This document shows positions 24,236 to 33,724 of a stretch of DNA of 64,000 nucleotides, piece by piece (within the stretch, counting starts at the first letter, position 1; every line of letters begins with the position of its first letter). The notes beneath the pieces are model-generated. The model had not been told where the DNA came from. It saw only the letters and a list, made by a program, of their open reading frames with translations, and did not search any database. Source of the DNA: Nonomuraea jabiensis (GTDB lineage Bacteria; Actinomycetota; Actinomycetes; Streptosporangiales; Streptosporangiaceae); the NCBI RefSeq assembly GCF_014204795.1, contig NZ_JACHMB010000001.1, positions 3,720,001-3,784,000 of the forward strand, in the 5' to 3' direction. The position numbers and the translations under genes are program-made.

Positions 24236-26050
24236 ATGAGCAAATGGATCGCGCGCCTGGCAGCGCTGGGTGTCGCGCTGTTAGTGGCGGGTCAGGGCGC
24301 GACAGCCGCCCACGCCCAGGAGCCCGCGGCGGGGAAGAAGGTACTGCGCGTCGGGGCCACGCAGTCGATGGACTCGATGAACCCGTTCCTGGCGGTCCGC
24401 CTGGTCTCGACGTCGATCCACCGCTGGATGTACGGCTTCCTCACGGTGCCCGACTCCAAGACGCTGCAGCCCAGCGCCGACCTGGCCGAGTCGTGGACCA
24501 CGTCGCCCGACGGGCTCACGTGGACGTTCAAGATCCGTGCGACCAAGTGGTCGGACGGCAAGCCGGTCACGGCCGATGACGCGGCCTGGACGTTCAACAA
24601 GATCATGACGGACGAGGCCGCCAAGACGGCCAACGGCCCGGCGGTCGAGAACTTCGAGAGCGTCACCGCCAGCGGCCAGGACCTGACGATCAAGCTCAAG
24701 TCGCCGCAGGCGTCCATGCTGGACAACCCGATCCCGATCATGCCCAAGCATGTCTGGGAGTCGGTCACCGACATGGCCAACTACGACGCCGAGAAGTACC
24801 CGGCCGTCACCAGCGGCCCGTACATCGCGATCGAGCACAAGAAGGACCAGTACGTCAAGCTGCAGGCCAACCCCAACTACTGGCGGGGCAAGCCCAAGAT
24901 CGACGAGCTGCAGGTCATCTTCTACGACAACCCGCAGGCCGCCGTCGCCGGCCTCAAGAACGGCGACATCGACCTGCTCGGCCGGATGAACCCGCCGGAG
25001 TTCCAGGCCATCCAGAACGACCCGAACATCGAGGCGTGGAACACCCAGGGCCGCCGCGCGGCGTACCTGCAGATCAACCACGGCGCCACCACCACCGACA
25101 ACAAGCCCGTCGGTGACGGTCACCCGGCGCTGAAGGACGTCAAGGTCCGCCAGGCGCTGCACTACGCCATCGACAAGCAGAAGCTGGTCGCCGAGGTCCA
25201 GAACGGCCTGGCCAAGCCCGCCGACGGCTCGATCATCCCGCCGATGTACAAGGACTTCTTCTGGGAGGCCACCGGCGACGAGAAGGTCACCTACGACCCC
25301 GCCAAGGCCAACAAGATCCTCGACGACGCCGGCTACAAGAAGGGCTCCGACGGCATCCGCACGATGCCCGACGGCAAGCGCAAGCTGGAGTTCCGCTTCA
25401 GCATCCACACCGACACCCCGATCGAGGACAAGCTCGCCGAATACCTGACGGGCTTCTTCAAGGAGATCGGCATCACGCTGACCACCAAGAAGCTCGACTC
25501 CAGCAAGTTCACCGAGGAGACGGGCGTCACCGGCCTGTTCGACATCGCGATCAGCGGCTGGTCGGTCAACCCCGACCCCGAGGAGGTCCTGGCCACGCAC
25601 CTGTGCAGCCGCAGGCCGGCCCCGGGCGGCGAGGGCGGCGGCACCGAGTCGTTCTTCTGCGACGAGACCTTCGAGAAGCTCTACAAGGAGCAGCTGCAGG
25701 AGCTCGACCGGCCCAAGCGCGCCGAGACCATCAAGAAGATGCAGGAGCGGCTCTACACCGAGGCCCCGGTCATCGCGATCTACTACAACAATGACCTCGA
25801 GGGCTACCGCAAGGACCGGATCACCAGCATCACCCCGATCCCCGAGGACAAGGGCCTCCTGTACGGCGGCAGCGGCTACTGGCCGTTCTACACCGTGGAC
25901 GTCAAGGCCGCAGCGGCGAGCGGCGGCAGCGGCGGCGGCGGCTCCAACACCGGCCTCATCGCCGGCATCGTGGGCGGCGTCGTGGTCCTCGGACTGGCGG
26001 GCTTCTTCCTGAGCAGGCGGCGTAAGAGCGTCGCAGACGAGCGCGAATGA
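24236..26050 (+). CDS. Peptide ABC transporter substrate-binding protein with C-terminal membrane anchor
   Basis: A 604-residue family 5 (DppA/OppA-like) solute-binding protein. A signal peptide ends near TAAHAQE (residues about 1-28). The family 5 domain follows: VLRVGATQSMDSMNPF, LAESWTTSPDGLTWTFKIR and WSDGKPVTADDAAWTF. There is no lipobox cysteine. Instead the protein ends with a Gly/Ser linker (about 560-570), a hydrophobic helix (GLIAGIVGGVVVLGLAGFF) and SRRRK, so it is probably held on the outside of the membrane by this helix. It opens the transporter operon, with GGTGAGG before the ATG. The stop overlaps the permease start (ATGA). Confidence 0.92.
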   Translation: MSKWIARLAALGVALLVAGQGATAAHAQEPAAGKKVLRVGATQSMDSMNPFLAVRLVSTSIHRWMYGFLTVPDSKTLQPSADLAESWTTSPDGLTWTFKIRATKWSDGKPVTADDAAWTFNKIMTDEAAKTANGPAVENFESVTASGQDLTIKLKSPQASMLDNPIPIMPKHVWESVTDMANYDAEKYPAVTSGPYIAIEHKKDQYVKLQANPNYWRGKPKIDELQVIFYDNPQAAVAGLKNGDIDLLGRMNPPEFQAIQNDPNIEAWNTQGRRAAYLQINHGATTTDNKPVGDGHPALKDVKVRQALHYAIDKQKLVAEVQNGLAKPADGSIIPPMYKDFFWEATGDEKVTYDPAKANKILDDAGYKKGSDGIRTMPDGKRKLEFRFSIHTDTPIEDKLAEYLTGFFKEIGITLTTKKLDSSKFTEETGVTGLFDIAISGWSVNPDPEEVLATHLCSRRPAPGGEGGGTESFFCDETFEKLYKEQLQELDRPKRAETIKKMQERLYTEAPVIAIYYNNDLEGYRKDRITSITPIPEDKGLLYGGSGYWPFYTVDVKAAAASGGSGGGGSNTGLIAGIVGGVVVLGLAGFFLSRRRKSVADERE

Positions 26051-27099
26051 CCACTCCGCTCGAAGCAGCAGAGCCCGCCGTCCAGGCGGCGGGCCCTGGT
26101 GACGAGCGCTCCACCCGCCGCGGCACGCTGCAGTACGCGCTGTCCAAGGCCGGTGGGGCGCTGTTCAGCATCGCCATGGTGATCGTCGGGACGTTCTTCG
26201 TGTTCCGGCTGCTGCCCGGCGACCCGGTGCGCAACCTGGCGCAGGGCCGCAACATGACGCCGGATCAGCTCAACCTCGAACGCCACCGGCTCGGCCTGGA
26301 CAAGCCGGTGCTCCAGCAGTTCTTCGACTTCGTGGGCAACACGCTCAGGCTCGACCTGGGCACGTCCTACGAGTACAAGCGGCCGGTTCTGGACCTGATC
26401 GGCGAGCGCATCGGCCCGACGCTGCTCCTGGCGGGCACGGGTCTGGTCATCGCCGTCAGCCTCGGGATCTGGCAGGGCACGCGGTCCGGATGGCGGCCGG
26501 GCACCAGGTTCGACCGCTTCTCCACCAGCGTCTCGCTGGTGCTCTGGTCGGTGCCCACGTTCTGGCTCGGACTGCTGCTGATGATGGTGCTCGGCGTCGG
26601 CATCGGGCCCATCCCCGGCCTCTTCCCCTTCAGGGGCATCGAGAGCGTGGACGCGCCGGATGGCTTCGCGTACGTGCTGGACGTGGCCTCGCACATGGTC
26701 CTGCCGTGCCTGACCCTGGTGGGCGTGGTCTACGCCCAGTACCTCCTGATCATGCGCTCGTCGCTGCTGGAGGAGGTCAGCCAGGACTACGTGACCGTGG
26801 CCAGGGCCAAGGGGCTCCGGGACGACGAGGTCCGGCGGCGCCACGCGGTGCCCAACGCCCTGCTGCCCACGGTGACGCTGGTGTTCATGCGCATCGGCTT
26901 CGTGGTCGGCGGCGCGGTCACCGTGGAGACGATCTACACCTGGCCCGGCCTGGGTCAGCTGTTCTACCGTGCGATCAAGGTGCCTGACTTCACCCTCATG
27001 CAAGGGACGTTCCTGCTGATCACCGTGTCCGTGATCGTCATGAACACGCTGGCCGACGTGGTCTACCACATGCTCGACCCGAGAGTGAGGTCGGCATGA
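26047..27099 (+). CDS. Peptide ABC transporter permease (DppB-like)
   Basis: 350 residues, six or so membrane helices. The N-terminal DppB pattern FFVFRLLPGDPVRNLAQG is present. The conserved cytoplasmic loop (EAA motif) that docks the ATPase reads YVTVARAKGLRDDEVRRRHAVPNALLPT. The N-terminal 30 residues before the first helix are hydrophilic. It overlaps both flanking genes by four bases, showing a tightly coupled operon. Confidence 0.94.
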   Translation: MTTPLEAAEPAVQAAGPGDERSTRRGTLQYALSKAGGALFSIAMVIVGTFFVFRLLPGDPVRNLAQGRNMTPDQLNLERHRLGLDKPVLQQFFDFVGNTLRLDLGTSYEYKRPVLDLIGERIGPTLLLAGTGLVIAVSLGIWQGTRSGWRPGTRFDRFSTSVSLVLWSVPTFWLGLLLMMVLGVGIGPIPGLFPFRGIESVDAPDGFAYVLDVASHMVLPCLTLVGVVYAQYLLIMRSSLLEEVSQDYVTVARAKGLRDDEVRRRHAVPNALLPTVTLVFMRIGFVVGGAVTVETIYTWPGLGQLFYRAIKVPDFTLMQGTFLLITVSVIVMNTLADVVYHMLDPRVRSA

Positions 27100-27977
27100 C
27101 CAGCGTCGCCGCGGCCCGCCGGCGGCTCGTCCTGAGCCGGTTCTGGGCCGACTTCCGCACCCACAGAGCAGGCGTCGCCGGGATGGTGGTCCTGCTCGTC
27201 GCCGTGGTGCTCGCGCTGATCGCGCCGCTGTTCATCGACGAGGGCGTGACCAGTGTCGTCGACGCCCCCGGACCCGAATTCGCCGCGCCGAGCCTGGACT
27301 TCCCCTTCGGGACCGACGAGTCCGGCCGCTCGATCCTGCTGATGGTCTGGTGGGGCTCGCGCACGTCGCTGCTCATCGGCTTCCTGGCCGCCCTGCTCAG
27401 CATCGTGATCGGCACGGTCATCGGCATCGCCGCCGGGCACTTCCGCGGCTGGGCCGGCGGCGCGCTCATGCGGGTCACGGACTGGTTCCTGGTGCTGCCC
27501 TCGCTGGTGACCGCACTGGTGCTGGCGGCCATCCTGGGCGGCACCACGTTCACGGTCATCATGGCGATCGCGGTCACCTCCTGGCCGTCCACCGCCCGCC
27601 TGATCAGGGCGCAGACGCTCGCCGTGGAGGCCAGGCCGTACATCGAGCGGTCGAAGGCGCTCGGCGGCGGGCACTGGCACATCACCACCCGGCACGTCCT
27701 CCCCAACGTGGCGCCACTGCTGCTGGCCAGCACCACGCTGGAGGTGGCCAGCGCGATCGTCACCGAGTCCACGCTGGCCTTCCTGGGCGCCAGCGCGAAC
27801 AAGACGTCATGGGGGACCATGCTGCGTTCCTCCTACGACTACGGCGCGGCCACGCATGGCGCGTGGTGGTACATCCTCATCCCCGGTCTCGCCATCCTGG
27901 CCGTCGTCATGGCGTTCACCCTCGTCGGGCGGGCGCTGGAGGCCGTGCTGAACCCGCGGCTCAGGAGGGCGGCATGA
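27096..27977 (+). CDS. Peptide ABC transporter permease (DppC-like)
   Basis: 293 residues with the DppC features: an N-terminal helix after RFWADFRTHRAGVAG, the HPFGTDESGRS-type loop (here FPFGTDESGRSILL), and the EAA docking loop YIERSKALGGGHWHITTRHVLPN. It forms the heterodimeric channel with the preceding permease. The 3' end overlaps the first ATPase gene by four bases. Confidence 0.94.
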   Translation: MTSVAAARRRLVLSRFWADFRTHRAGVAGMVVLLVAVVLALIAPLFIDEGVTSVVDAPGPEFAAPSLDFPFGTDESGRSILLMVWWGSRTSLLIGFLAALLSIVIGTVIGIAAGHFRGWAGGALMRVTDWFLVLPSLVTALVLAAILGGTTFTVIMAIAVTSWPSTARLIRAQTLAVEARPYIERSKALGGGHWHITTRHVLPNVAPLLLASTTLEVASAIVTESTLAFLGASANKTSWGTMLRSSYDYGAATHGAWWYILIPGLAILAVVMAFTLVGRALEAVLNPRLRRAA

Positions 27978-28948
27978 GCTTGCTCGAACTCGACGACGTG
28001 TCGGTGACGTACCGCATCGCCTCGGGCGAGGTGCCCGCCGTACGCGGTGTGTCGCTGAAACTCGACTCCGGAGCGGCACTCGGAGTCGCCGGCGAGTCGG
28101 GATCCGGCAAATCGACGTTGGCCATGGCGCTGATGCGGCTCCTGCCCCGCGACGCGCGCGTCGAAGGCCGGATCCTGCTCGACGGCGAGGACGTGCTCAC
28201 CATGAAGTGGGGCCGCATGCGCGCCGTACGGTGGGCCGAGGCCTCGATCGTGTTCCAGGGCGCGCAGCACGGGCTCAACCCGGTGCGCAGGATCGGCGAC
28301 CAGATCGCCGAGCCGCTGCTCGTCCACGGCCTGGCCAAGCCGGACGCCGCCCGCAAGCGCGTGGCCGAGCTGCTCGAACAGGTCGGCCTGCCCTCCTGGC
28401 GGGCCCGCAGCTACCCGCACGAGCTGTCCGGCGGGCAGCGGCAGCGCGTGATGATCGCGATGGCGCTGGCCTGCTCGCCCCGGCTGATCATCGCCGACGA
28501 GCCGACCACCGCGCTCGACGTGATGGTGCAGGCCCAGGTCCTGACGCTGATCAAGGAGCTGGTCGCCGAGCACGACATCTCGCTGATCATGATCTCGCAC
28601 GACCTGTCGGTGCTGGCGGACGTGTGCGGCCGGCTCGCGGTCATGTACGCGGGCCGCGTCGTCGAGTACGGCCCGTCCGCCGAGGTGTTCCACGACGCCA
28701 AGCACCCCTACAGCCGGGCGCTGGCGGCGGCGTTCCCCACGGTGGGCGACCCGGCCTCGCGGCTGGCGCCGAAGGGCCTCGGGGGCGACCCGCCCGACCC
28801 GATGCAGCTCCCGGGCGGCTGCTCGTTCCACCCGCGCTGCCCGGTCGCGCTGGACGAATGCGCCACGCTGGACGTGGAGCTGTGGCCCGCGGGTGAGCGC
28901 CGTACCGCCGCTTGCGTGCACGTACGCGAGAAGGAGGGGGCCTCATGA
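27974..28948 (+). CDS. Peptide ABC transporter ATP-binding protein (DppD-like)
   Basis: 324 residues. Walker A is GESGSGKST (about 38-46), the ABC signature is LSGGQRQRV, Walker B is LIIADEPTTALD, and the H-loop is MISHDLSV. The C-terminal oligopeptide-transporter extension has the CSFHPRCP motif with cysteines that often bind an Fe-S cluster in this group. AGGAGG lies immediately upstream of the ATG at 27974, inside the preceding gene. Confidence 0.94.
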   Translation: MSLLELDDVSVTYRIASGEVPAVRGVSLKLDSGAALGVAGESGSGKSTLAMALMRLLPRDARVEGRILLDGEDVLTMKWGRMRAVRWAEASIVFQGAQHGLNPVRRIGDQIAEPLLVHGLAKPDAARKRVAELLEQVGLPSWRARSYPHELSGGQRQRVMIAMALACSPRLIIADEPTTALDVMVQAQVLTLIKELVAEHDISLIMISHDLSVLADVCGRLAVMYAGRVVEYGPSAEVFHDAKHPYSRALAAAFPTVGDPASRLAPKGLGGDPPDPMQLPGGCSFHPRCPVALDECATLDVELWPAGERRTAACVHVREKEGAS

Positions 28949-29946
28949 CCGAGACGCAGACCACCGCCGAGGCGGTCTCGACGGCCCGGCCGAGCCTGCT
29001 GGAGGCCCGCGACCTGCACGTGGAGTTCTCCTCGCGCGGCCGGCGCGCCAAGGCCGTGGACGGCGTGAACCTGGCCGTCGGCGAGGGCGAGATCGTGGCC
29101 CTGGTCGGCGAGTCGGGCTGCGGCAAGACCACGCTGGCGCGCACGCTGCTCGGCCTCGAACGCCCCACCTCCGGCGAGGTCCGCTACGGCGGCGCCGCCC
29201 TGGACTACGGCTCCAGGGCGCTCAAGGAGTACCGCAGGCAGGTGCAGCTCGTCCTGCAGGACCCGACCGGCTCGCTCAACCCCAGGCACACCGTGTACGA
29301 GGCGGTCGCCGAGGGGCCGCGCATCCACGGGCTGCCGGACGAGCGCGAGATCGTGGCCGAGGCCCTGTCCAGGGCGGGGCTGCGACCGCCGGACCGGTTC
29401 TTCCTGCGCTACCCGCACGAGCTGTCCGGCGGGCAGCGGCAGCGCGTGGTGATCGCCGGGGCGCTGGCGCTGAACCCGAAGGTGCTGATCGCCGACGAGC
29501 CGGTGGCCTCGCTGGACGCCTCCGTACGCGGCGAGATCCTGGCCCTGATGCTGCGGCTGCGCGACGAGCTGGGGCTGTCGGCGCTGGTCGTCACCCACGA
29601 CCTGGGCCTGGCCTGGAACATCGCCGACCGGGTGGCGGTCATGTACCTGGGCCGGATCGTCGAGTCGGGGCCGGTGGAGCAGGTGCTGACCGCGCCGCGG
29701 CACCCGTACACGCAGGCCCTGATGTCGGTGCTGCCGGAGTCTCCCGAGCGGGTGGTGCTGACCGGCGAGCCGCCGGACCCGACCCGGATCCCGGGCGGGT
29801 GCCGCTTCCACGCCCGCTGCCAGGTGCTGGCCTCCGGGAAGGCGGCCGAGGCGGGGGTGGACGCCAGGTGCCGCTCGGAGCTGCTGGACATCCTGCCGGC
29901 CGTGCCCGGGGCCCAGGCGGCCTGCTACTACGCGGACGCCGTCTGA
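28945..29946 (+). CDS. Peptide ABC transporter ATP-binding protein (DppF-like)
   Basis: 333 residues, the second ATPase of the pair. Walker A is GESGCGKTT, the signature LSGGQRQRV, Walker B is VLIADEPVASLD, and the H-loop is VVTHDLGL. The C-terminal part has PGGCRFHARCQ, the same family-specific cysteine segment as its partner. The ATG at 28945 overlaps the previous stop, so the shorter N-terminus is chosen over an ATG 33 bases upstream. It ends three bases before the convergent response-regulator gene. Confidence 0.94.
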   Translation: MTETQTTAEAVSTARPSLLEARDLHVEFSSRGRRAKAVDGVNLAVGEGEIVALVGESGCGKTTLARTLLGLERPTSGEVRYGGAALDYGSRALKEYRRQVQLVLQDPTGSLNPRHTVYEAVAEGPRIHGLPDEREIVAEALSRAGLRPPDRFFLRYPHELSGGQRQRVVIAGALALNPKVLIADEPVASLDASVRGEILALMLRLRDELGLSALVVTHDLGLAWNIADRVAVMYLGRIVESGPVEQVLTAPRHPYTQALMSVLPESPERVVLTGEPPDPTRIPGGCRFHARCQVLASGKAAEAGVDARCRSELLDILPAVPGAQAACYYADAV

Positions 29947-29948
29947 GG

Positions 29949-30596
29949 TTAGCCCAGGTCGGCGTCGTGGACCAGGATGGCGGCCTGGACGCGGTTGGCC
30001 AGGCCCAGCTTGGCCAGCATGCGGCTGACGTGCGCCTTCACCGTCGCCTCCGTCAGGTGCAGCTCGCGGCCGATCTCGGCGTTGGACAGGCCGCGGGCGA
30101 CGGCCCTGATCACGTCCTCCTCCCGCCCGGTGAGCCGGTCGAGCTGCTGGCGCGCCACCTCGGCGCGGGAGGGGGCTCGGTTGGCGTACGAGGCGATCAG
30201 GCGCCTGGTGACCGAGGGCGAGAGCATGGCCTGGCCGCCGGCGACCGTGCGGACGGCGGCGGCCAGCTCTCGCGGCGGGGTGTCCTTGAGCAGGAACCCG
30301 ACCGCGCCCAGGCGCAGCGCCTCGTGCACGTACTCGTCCAGGTCGAACGTGGTCAGCATGATCAGCTTGGGCGCGTCCGGCTCGGACAGGAGCCGCGCGG
30401 CGGCGGTCAGGCCGTCCATGCCCGGCATGCGGACGTCCATCAGCACGACCTCGGGCCGCAGCCGCCGCACGGCGGAGACGGCCTCGGCGCCGTCGCGGGC
30501 CTCGCCGGCGATCGCGATGTCGCCCGCCGCCTCCAGGATCAGCCGCAGCCCCGAACGGACGAGCGCCTCGTCGTCCACGACGAGCACCCTGATCAT
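29949..30596 (-). CDS. NarL/LuxR-type response regulator
   Basis: 215 residues. The receiver domain (1-120) has the acidic pair in VLVVDDEALV, the phospho-acceptor Asp in VVLMDVRMPGMDG and the lysine in FLLKDTPP. The C-terminal LuxR helix-turn-helix has LTGREEDVIRAVARGLSNAEIG. It overlaps the sensor kinase gene by four bases, giving a two-component system. The partner genes do not include an obvious ligand system; the adjacent peptide transporter is convergent, so regulation of it is only a guess. Confidence 0.93.
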   Translation of the reverse strand: MIRVLVVDDEALVRSGLRLILEAAGDIAIAGEARDGAEAVSAVRRLRPEVVLMDVRMPGMDGLTAAARLLSEPDAPKLIMLTTFDLDEYVHEALRLGAVGFLLKDTPPRELAAAVRTVAGGQAMLSPSVTRRLIASYANRAPSRAEVARQQLDRLTGREEDVIRAVARGLSNAEIGRELHLTEATVKAHVSRMLAKLGLANRVQAAILVHDADLG

Positions 30597-31693
30597 GCCG
30601 GGATCCTGGCGCTCACGAGGAAGCCGCCGCCGTCCTGGGCGCTGGTACGCAGGGTGCCGCCGAGCAGCTCCACCCGTTCCCGCAGCCCCACCAGGCCCCA
30701 GCCCGCGCCGGGCAGCTCCCCGGGCGGCGACCCCGGCGCCTGGTTGCGCACCTCCACCTCCAGCTCCCCGGGCCCGTAGCGGATGAGCACGTCCGTGGCG
30801 GCGTCGCCCGCGTGCTTGTGCACGTTGGTGAGCGCCTCCTGGACCACCCGGTACGCGGTCCGCTCCACGGTCGGTTCGACCGGCCGCGCCTCGCCCTCGT
30901 CGTGCCTGGTCACCGCGATGCCCAGGGCGCGGGACTGGTCGAGCAGCCGGTCGAGATCCCCCAGGGTGGGCGGCGGCTGGACCGCGCTCTCCCGCCCGGG
31001 TGTTCGCAGGACTCCCAGCACGTCGCGCAGGTTCGCCAGCGCCTCCCGCCCGATCCCGCCGATCAGGGCGGCGGCCCGCTCCGTCTCCCCGTCCGGCGCC
31101 CGCATCTCCAGCGCCCCCGCGTGCAGCACCATGAGCGAGACCCGGTGCGCGACCACGTCGTGCATCTCTCTGGCGATCCTGGCCCGCTCCTGCGCCCTGG
31201 CCTGCTCGGCCCGCATGACCTGCTCGTGCTCGCGGCGCTCCGCGCGCTCCACGGCCGCTTCCCGGCGGGTGCGGACGAGGAGGCCCAGCGCCAGCGGCAG
31301 CCCGATCACGGCCAGCGCCAGGATCAGGGCGTTGCCCGTGGTGGCGGTCATCAGCTCGTACGGGCCGCTTCGCTGCGCGCCCGCGAGCGCGGCGATTCCG
31401 CACACGGCCAGGCAGCCGCCGAGGTAGGCGGCCAGGCGCCGCCCGCTCAGGGCCAGGCCCGCGTAGTAGGAGGCCACCAGCAGCGGCGGCCACATCACCA
31501 GCCACACGTAGCCGGCGGCGCCCACCGCGGCCAGCGGCCACCAGGACCGCCGCGCCTGCCAGGCGGCCAGGCCCGCGACCGCGGCGACCGCGACGAGCAC
31601 CGGGAGCGGCAGGCTCGACGGCACCCCGAGCTGCCCCTTCACCACGAGCAGCGAGGCCGCGAACACCCCTGCGCCGAGCAGCACGAACCGCAT
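30593..31693 (-). CDS. Sensor histidine kinase, NarL/DesK-type
   Basis: 366 residues with five to six N-terminal membrane helices (about 1-140). The HisKA_3 dimerisation box is REMHDVVAHRVSLMVLHAG, with the phospho-accepting His in EMHDVVAH, and the HATPase domain contains the N-box region VVQEALTNVHKHAG and GWGLVGLRERVELLGG. There is no large extracellular sensor loop, so the signal is probably sensed in the membrane. It is co-translated with the response regulator. Confidence 0.93.
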   Translation of the reverse strand: MRFVLLGAGVFAASLLVVKGQLGVPSSLPLPVLVAVAAVAGLAAWQARRSWWPLAAVGAAGYVWLVMWPPLLVASYYAGLALSGRRLAAYLGGCLAVCGIAALAGAQRSGPYELMTATTGNALILALAVIGLPLALGLLVRTRREAAVERAERREHEQVMRAEQARAQERARIAREMHDVVAHRVSLMVLHAGALEMRAPDGETERAAALIGGIGREALANLRDVLGVLRTPGRESAVQPPPTLGDLDRLLDQSRALGIAVTRHDEGEARPVEPTVERTAYRVVQEALTNVHKHAGDAATDVLIRYGPGELEVEVRNQAPGSPPGELPGAGWGLVGLRERVELLGGTLRTSAQDGGGFLVSARIPA

Positions 31694-31748
31694 GCCTCAC
31701 AGCGTATGGGCCACCCGGAAAGGGACATTACAACCAAAGTAGTAAGAG

Positions 31749-31763
31749 CCGATCGACGATCGG
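31749..31763. promoter_or_regulatory. Perfect palindrome in the kinase/hydrolase divergent intergenic region
   Basis: CCGATCG and CGATCGG flank a single A. It lies 56 bases upstream of the two-component operon start and 40 bases upstream of the secreted hydrolase start, so it could be an operator for either. Confidence 0.4.
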
Positions 31764-31802
31764 GGCGTCCCGGGCGGCGGCCTGCGGCACCAGCCTGGGC
31801 CC

Positions 31803-32879
31803 ATGCGTAAAACCCTTGCCACAGTCGTGACGTCCCTGGCCGTCCTCGCCGGAGCCGCTCCGGCGCAGGCGGCCGACCTCGCCCTTCCGAAGCCGACCGG
31901 GCCGCGGCCCGTCGGCACGACCAGCCTGCACCTGGTGGATTCCAGCCGCCCCGACCCCTGGAACCCCGAGGCGTCCCGGCGGGAGCTGATGGTCTCGCTC
32001 TGGTACCCGGCCAGGAAGGCCGTGGGGCGGCCCGCGCCGTACGTGACACCCCAGGAGTCGGCCGCCATCGTGAAGGGCTTCCCGGACGTCTCCCCGGACG
32101 CGCTCACGAAGACCAGGACGTACGCCAGGCTCGGCGCGCCCGTGAGCGGGGGCAGGCTGCCCCTGGTCGTCATGTCGCCGGGCTTCTCCTTCCCGCGCGC
32201 CACCCTGACCTCGCTGGCCGAGGAGCTGGCGTCCAGGGGATACCTGGTGGCGGCGGTGGAGCACACGTACGAGTCGGTCGCGACCACCTTCCCCGACGGC
32301 CGGACCACCACCTGCCTGGCCTGCGTGAAGGGCCAGGACAACGTCAAGGTGGCCGCGAGCCGGGTCAAGGACGTGCGGTTCGTGCTCGGCGAGCTGGTCA
32401 GGGGCCGGTGGGGCAAGGTGATCGACCGGTCGAGGATCGCCATGGCCGGCCACTCCATGGGCGGGTACGCCACCGCCCAGACCATGCTGGCCGACACCCG
32501 GATCAAGGCCGGCGTCAACCTGGACGGCACGTTCGCGCTGGACGAGCCGCTCGACCGGCCGTTCATGCTGGTCGGGGCGCCGGGGCACGCCCCCGGCTAC
32601 GGCTCCTGGGACAGGGCCTGGGTCAACCTGAAGGGCTGGAAGCGCTGGATCACGGTGGCGGGGACCGACCACTCGGCCTTCGTCGACTACGCCGTGCTCA
32701 GGCCGGCGCTCGGCCTGCCCGCGCAGGAGCTGGACGGCGCGCGGGCGCTGCGGATCACCCGCGCTCACCTGGTCAGCTTCCTCGACCTGCACCTGCTCGG
32801 TAAGCGGACGCCGGTCGAGGACTATCCCGAGGTCACCGATCAGACGCGGAACGCGTCGGCGTTCTCCGAGGCCCACTGA
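31803..32879 (+). CDS. Secreted alpha/beta hydrolase (PAF-acetylhydrolase-like lipase)
   Basis: 358 residues with a Sec signal peptide (MRKTLATVVTSLAVLAG, cleavage after AQA-AD at about residue 24). The alpha/beta-hydrolase nucleophile elbow is AGHSMGGYA at about residue 220, with a late His in AGTDHSAF. The LWYPA segment near residue 65 and length fit the platelet-activating-factor acetylhydrolase-like group. It probably cleaves an ester or lipid outside the cell. Its 3' end overlaps the next, convergent gene by 40 bases. Confidence 0.87.
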   Translation: MRKTLATVVTSLAVLAGAAPAQAADLALPKPTGPRPVGTTSLHLVDSSRPDPWNPEASRRELMVSLWYPARKAVGRPAPYVTPQESAAIVKGFPDVSPDALTKTRTYARLGAPVSGGRLPLVVMSPGFSFPRATLTSLAEELASRGYLVAAVEHTYESVATTFPDGRTTTCLACVKGQDNVKVAASRVKDVRFVLGELVRGRWGKVIDRSRIAMAGHSMGGYATAQTMLADTRIKAGVNLDGTFALDEPLDRPFMLVGAPGHAPGYGSWDRAWVNLKGWKRWITVAGTDHSAFVDYAVLRPALGLPAQELDGARALRITRAHLVSFLDLHLLGKRTPVEDYPEVTDQTRNASAFSEAH

Positions 32880-33664
32880 GCGAAGCTGCGCGCGTCCCGG
32901 CCGGTGATCTCGCGCACGGTCGGGACCACCGTATAGCCGACCTCCGGGGTGTTGCCCAGGGCCTGGACGAGGAACTCGATGGTCTGCTCGCCCATGCCGT
33001 CGGCGGCCCACTTGGCCCGCGCCTCGTCCACGGTCAGCTCCACGTACTCGACGTGGCTGCCGATCGACGTGCCCAGGATCTCGACCTTCTGCCTGAGGGT
33101 GATCGCCTCGGGGCCCGTCAGCACGTACGTCCTGCCGCCGTGGCCGCCCTCGACCAGCACCGTCGCGGCCACGGCGGCGATGTCGCGCTCGTGCACGAGG
33201 GCGCTCAGCCGGTCGCCGAACGGCTCCTTGATGACGCCTTCCGTCTTCACCGTCTGCGCCCACCAGCGCAGCGTGTTGGACATGAACTCGACCGGGTGCA
33301 GCAGCGTCCACTCCAGGTCGGCCGCGGCCAGCGCCTGCTCCAGCGGGCCGTCCTCGCGGCCGCCCAGCACGGTGACCCGCCGCACGCCCGCCTTGACGGC
33401 CAGCTCCACGATCGCGGCGCCGTCCGGCAGGGGCGCGTAGTCGTCGCCCGCGAAGTTGATGAGGTGCGCGGCGGTGACGCCCTCGAAGGCGTCCGTCAGC
33501 GTCTCGGGCCGGGCGAAGTCGCCGGCGACGACCTCGACGCCCTCGGGGAGTGCGGCCTTGGCGGGGTTCCTGGTCAGGGCGCGTACGTGCTGCCCGGCCG
33601 CGAGGAGCTCCTCCACGACGAGTCGGCCGACGGTCCCGGTGGCTCCGGTGACGAGGATGGTCAT
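32840..33664 (-). CDS. NmrA-like NAD(P)-binding protein
   Basis: 274 residues, starting MTILVTGATGTVGRLVV with the NAD(P)-binding GATGTVG. The region VEFMSNTLRWW and the domain order resemble the bacterial NmrA-like/NAD(P)H azoreductase group; there is no Tyr-x3-Lys catalytic pair. A promoter with TATACT and an inverted repeat lies directly upstream. The 3' end is overlapped by the convergent hydrolase gene. Confidence 0.85.
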   Translation of the reverse strand: MTILVTGATGTVGRLVVEELLAAGQHVRALTRNPAKAALPEGVEVVAGDFARPETLTDAFEGVTAAHLINFAGDDYAPLPDGAAIVELAVKAGVRRVTVLGGREDGPLEQALAAADLEWTLLHPVEFMSNTLRWWAQTVKTEGVIKEPFGDRLSALVHERDIAAVAATVLVEGGHGGRTYVLTGPEAITLRQKVEILGTSIGSHVEYVELTVDEARAKWAADGMGEQTIEFLVQALGNTPEVGYTVVPTVREITGRDARSFAQWASENADAFRV

Positions 33665-33692
33665 GGCGAACCCCTTTTTTTCGGAACGGAAT

Positions 33693-33716
33693 GTTCTGCT
33701 CTCAGTATAGCAGAAC
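33693..33716 (-). promoter_or_regulatory. Inverted repeat over the -10 region of the NmrA-like gene
   Basis: GTTCTGCT and AGCAGAAC are separated by 8 bases. On the minus strand the spacer plus arm contains TATACT, a good -10 hexamer about 40 bases before the ATG. GGAACG motifs flank both arms. A repressor bound here would block the promoter. Confidence 0.55.
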
Positions 33717-33724
33717 GGAACGCT

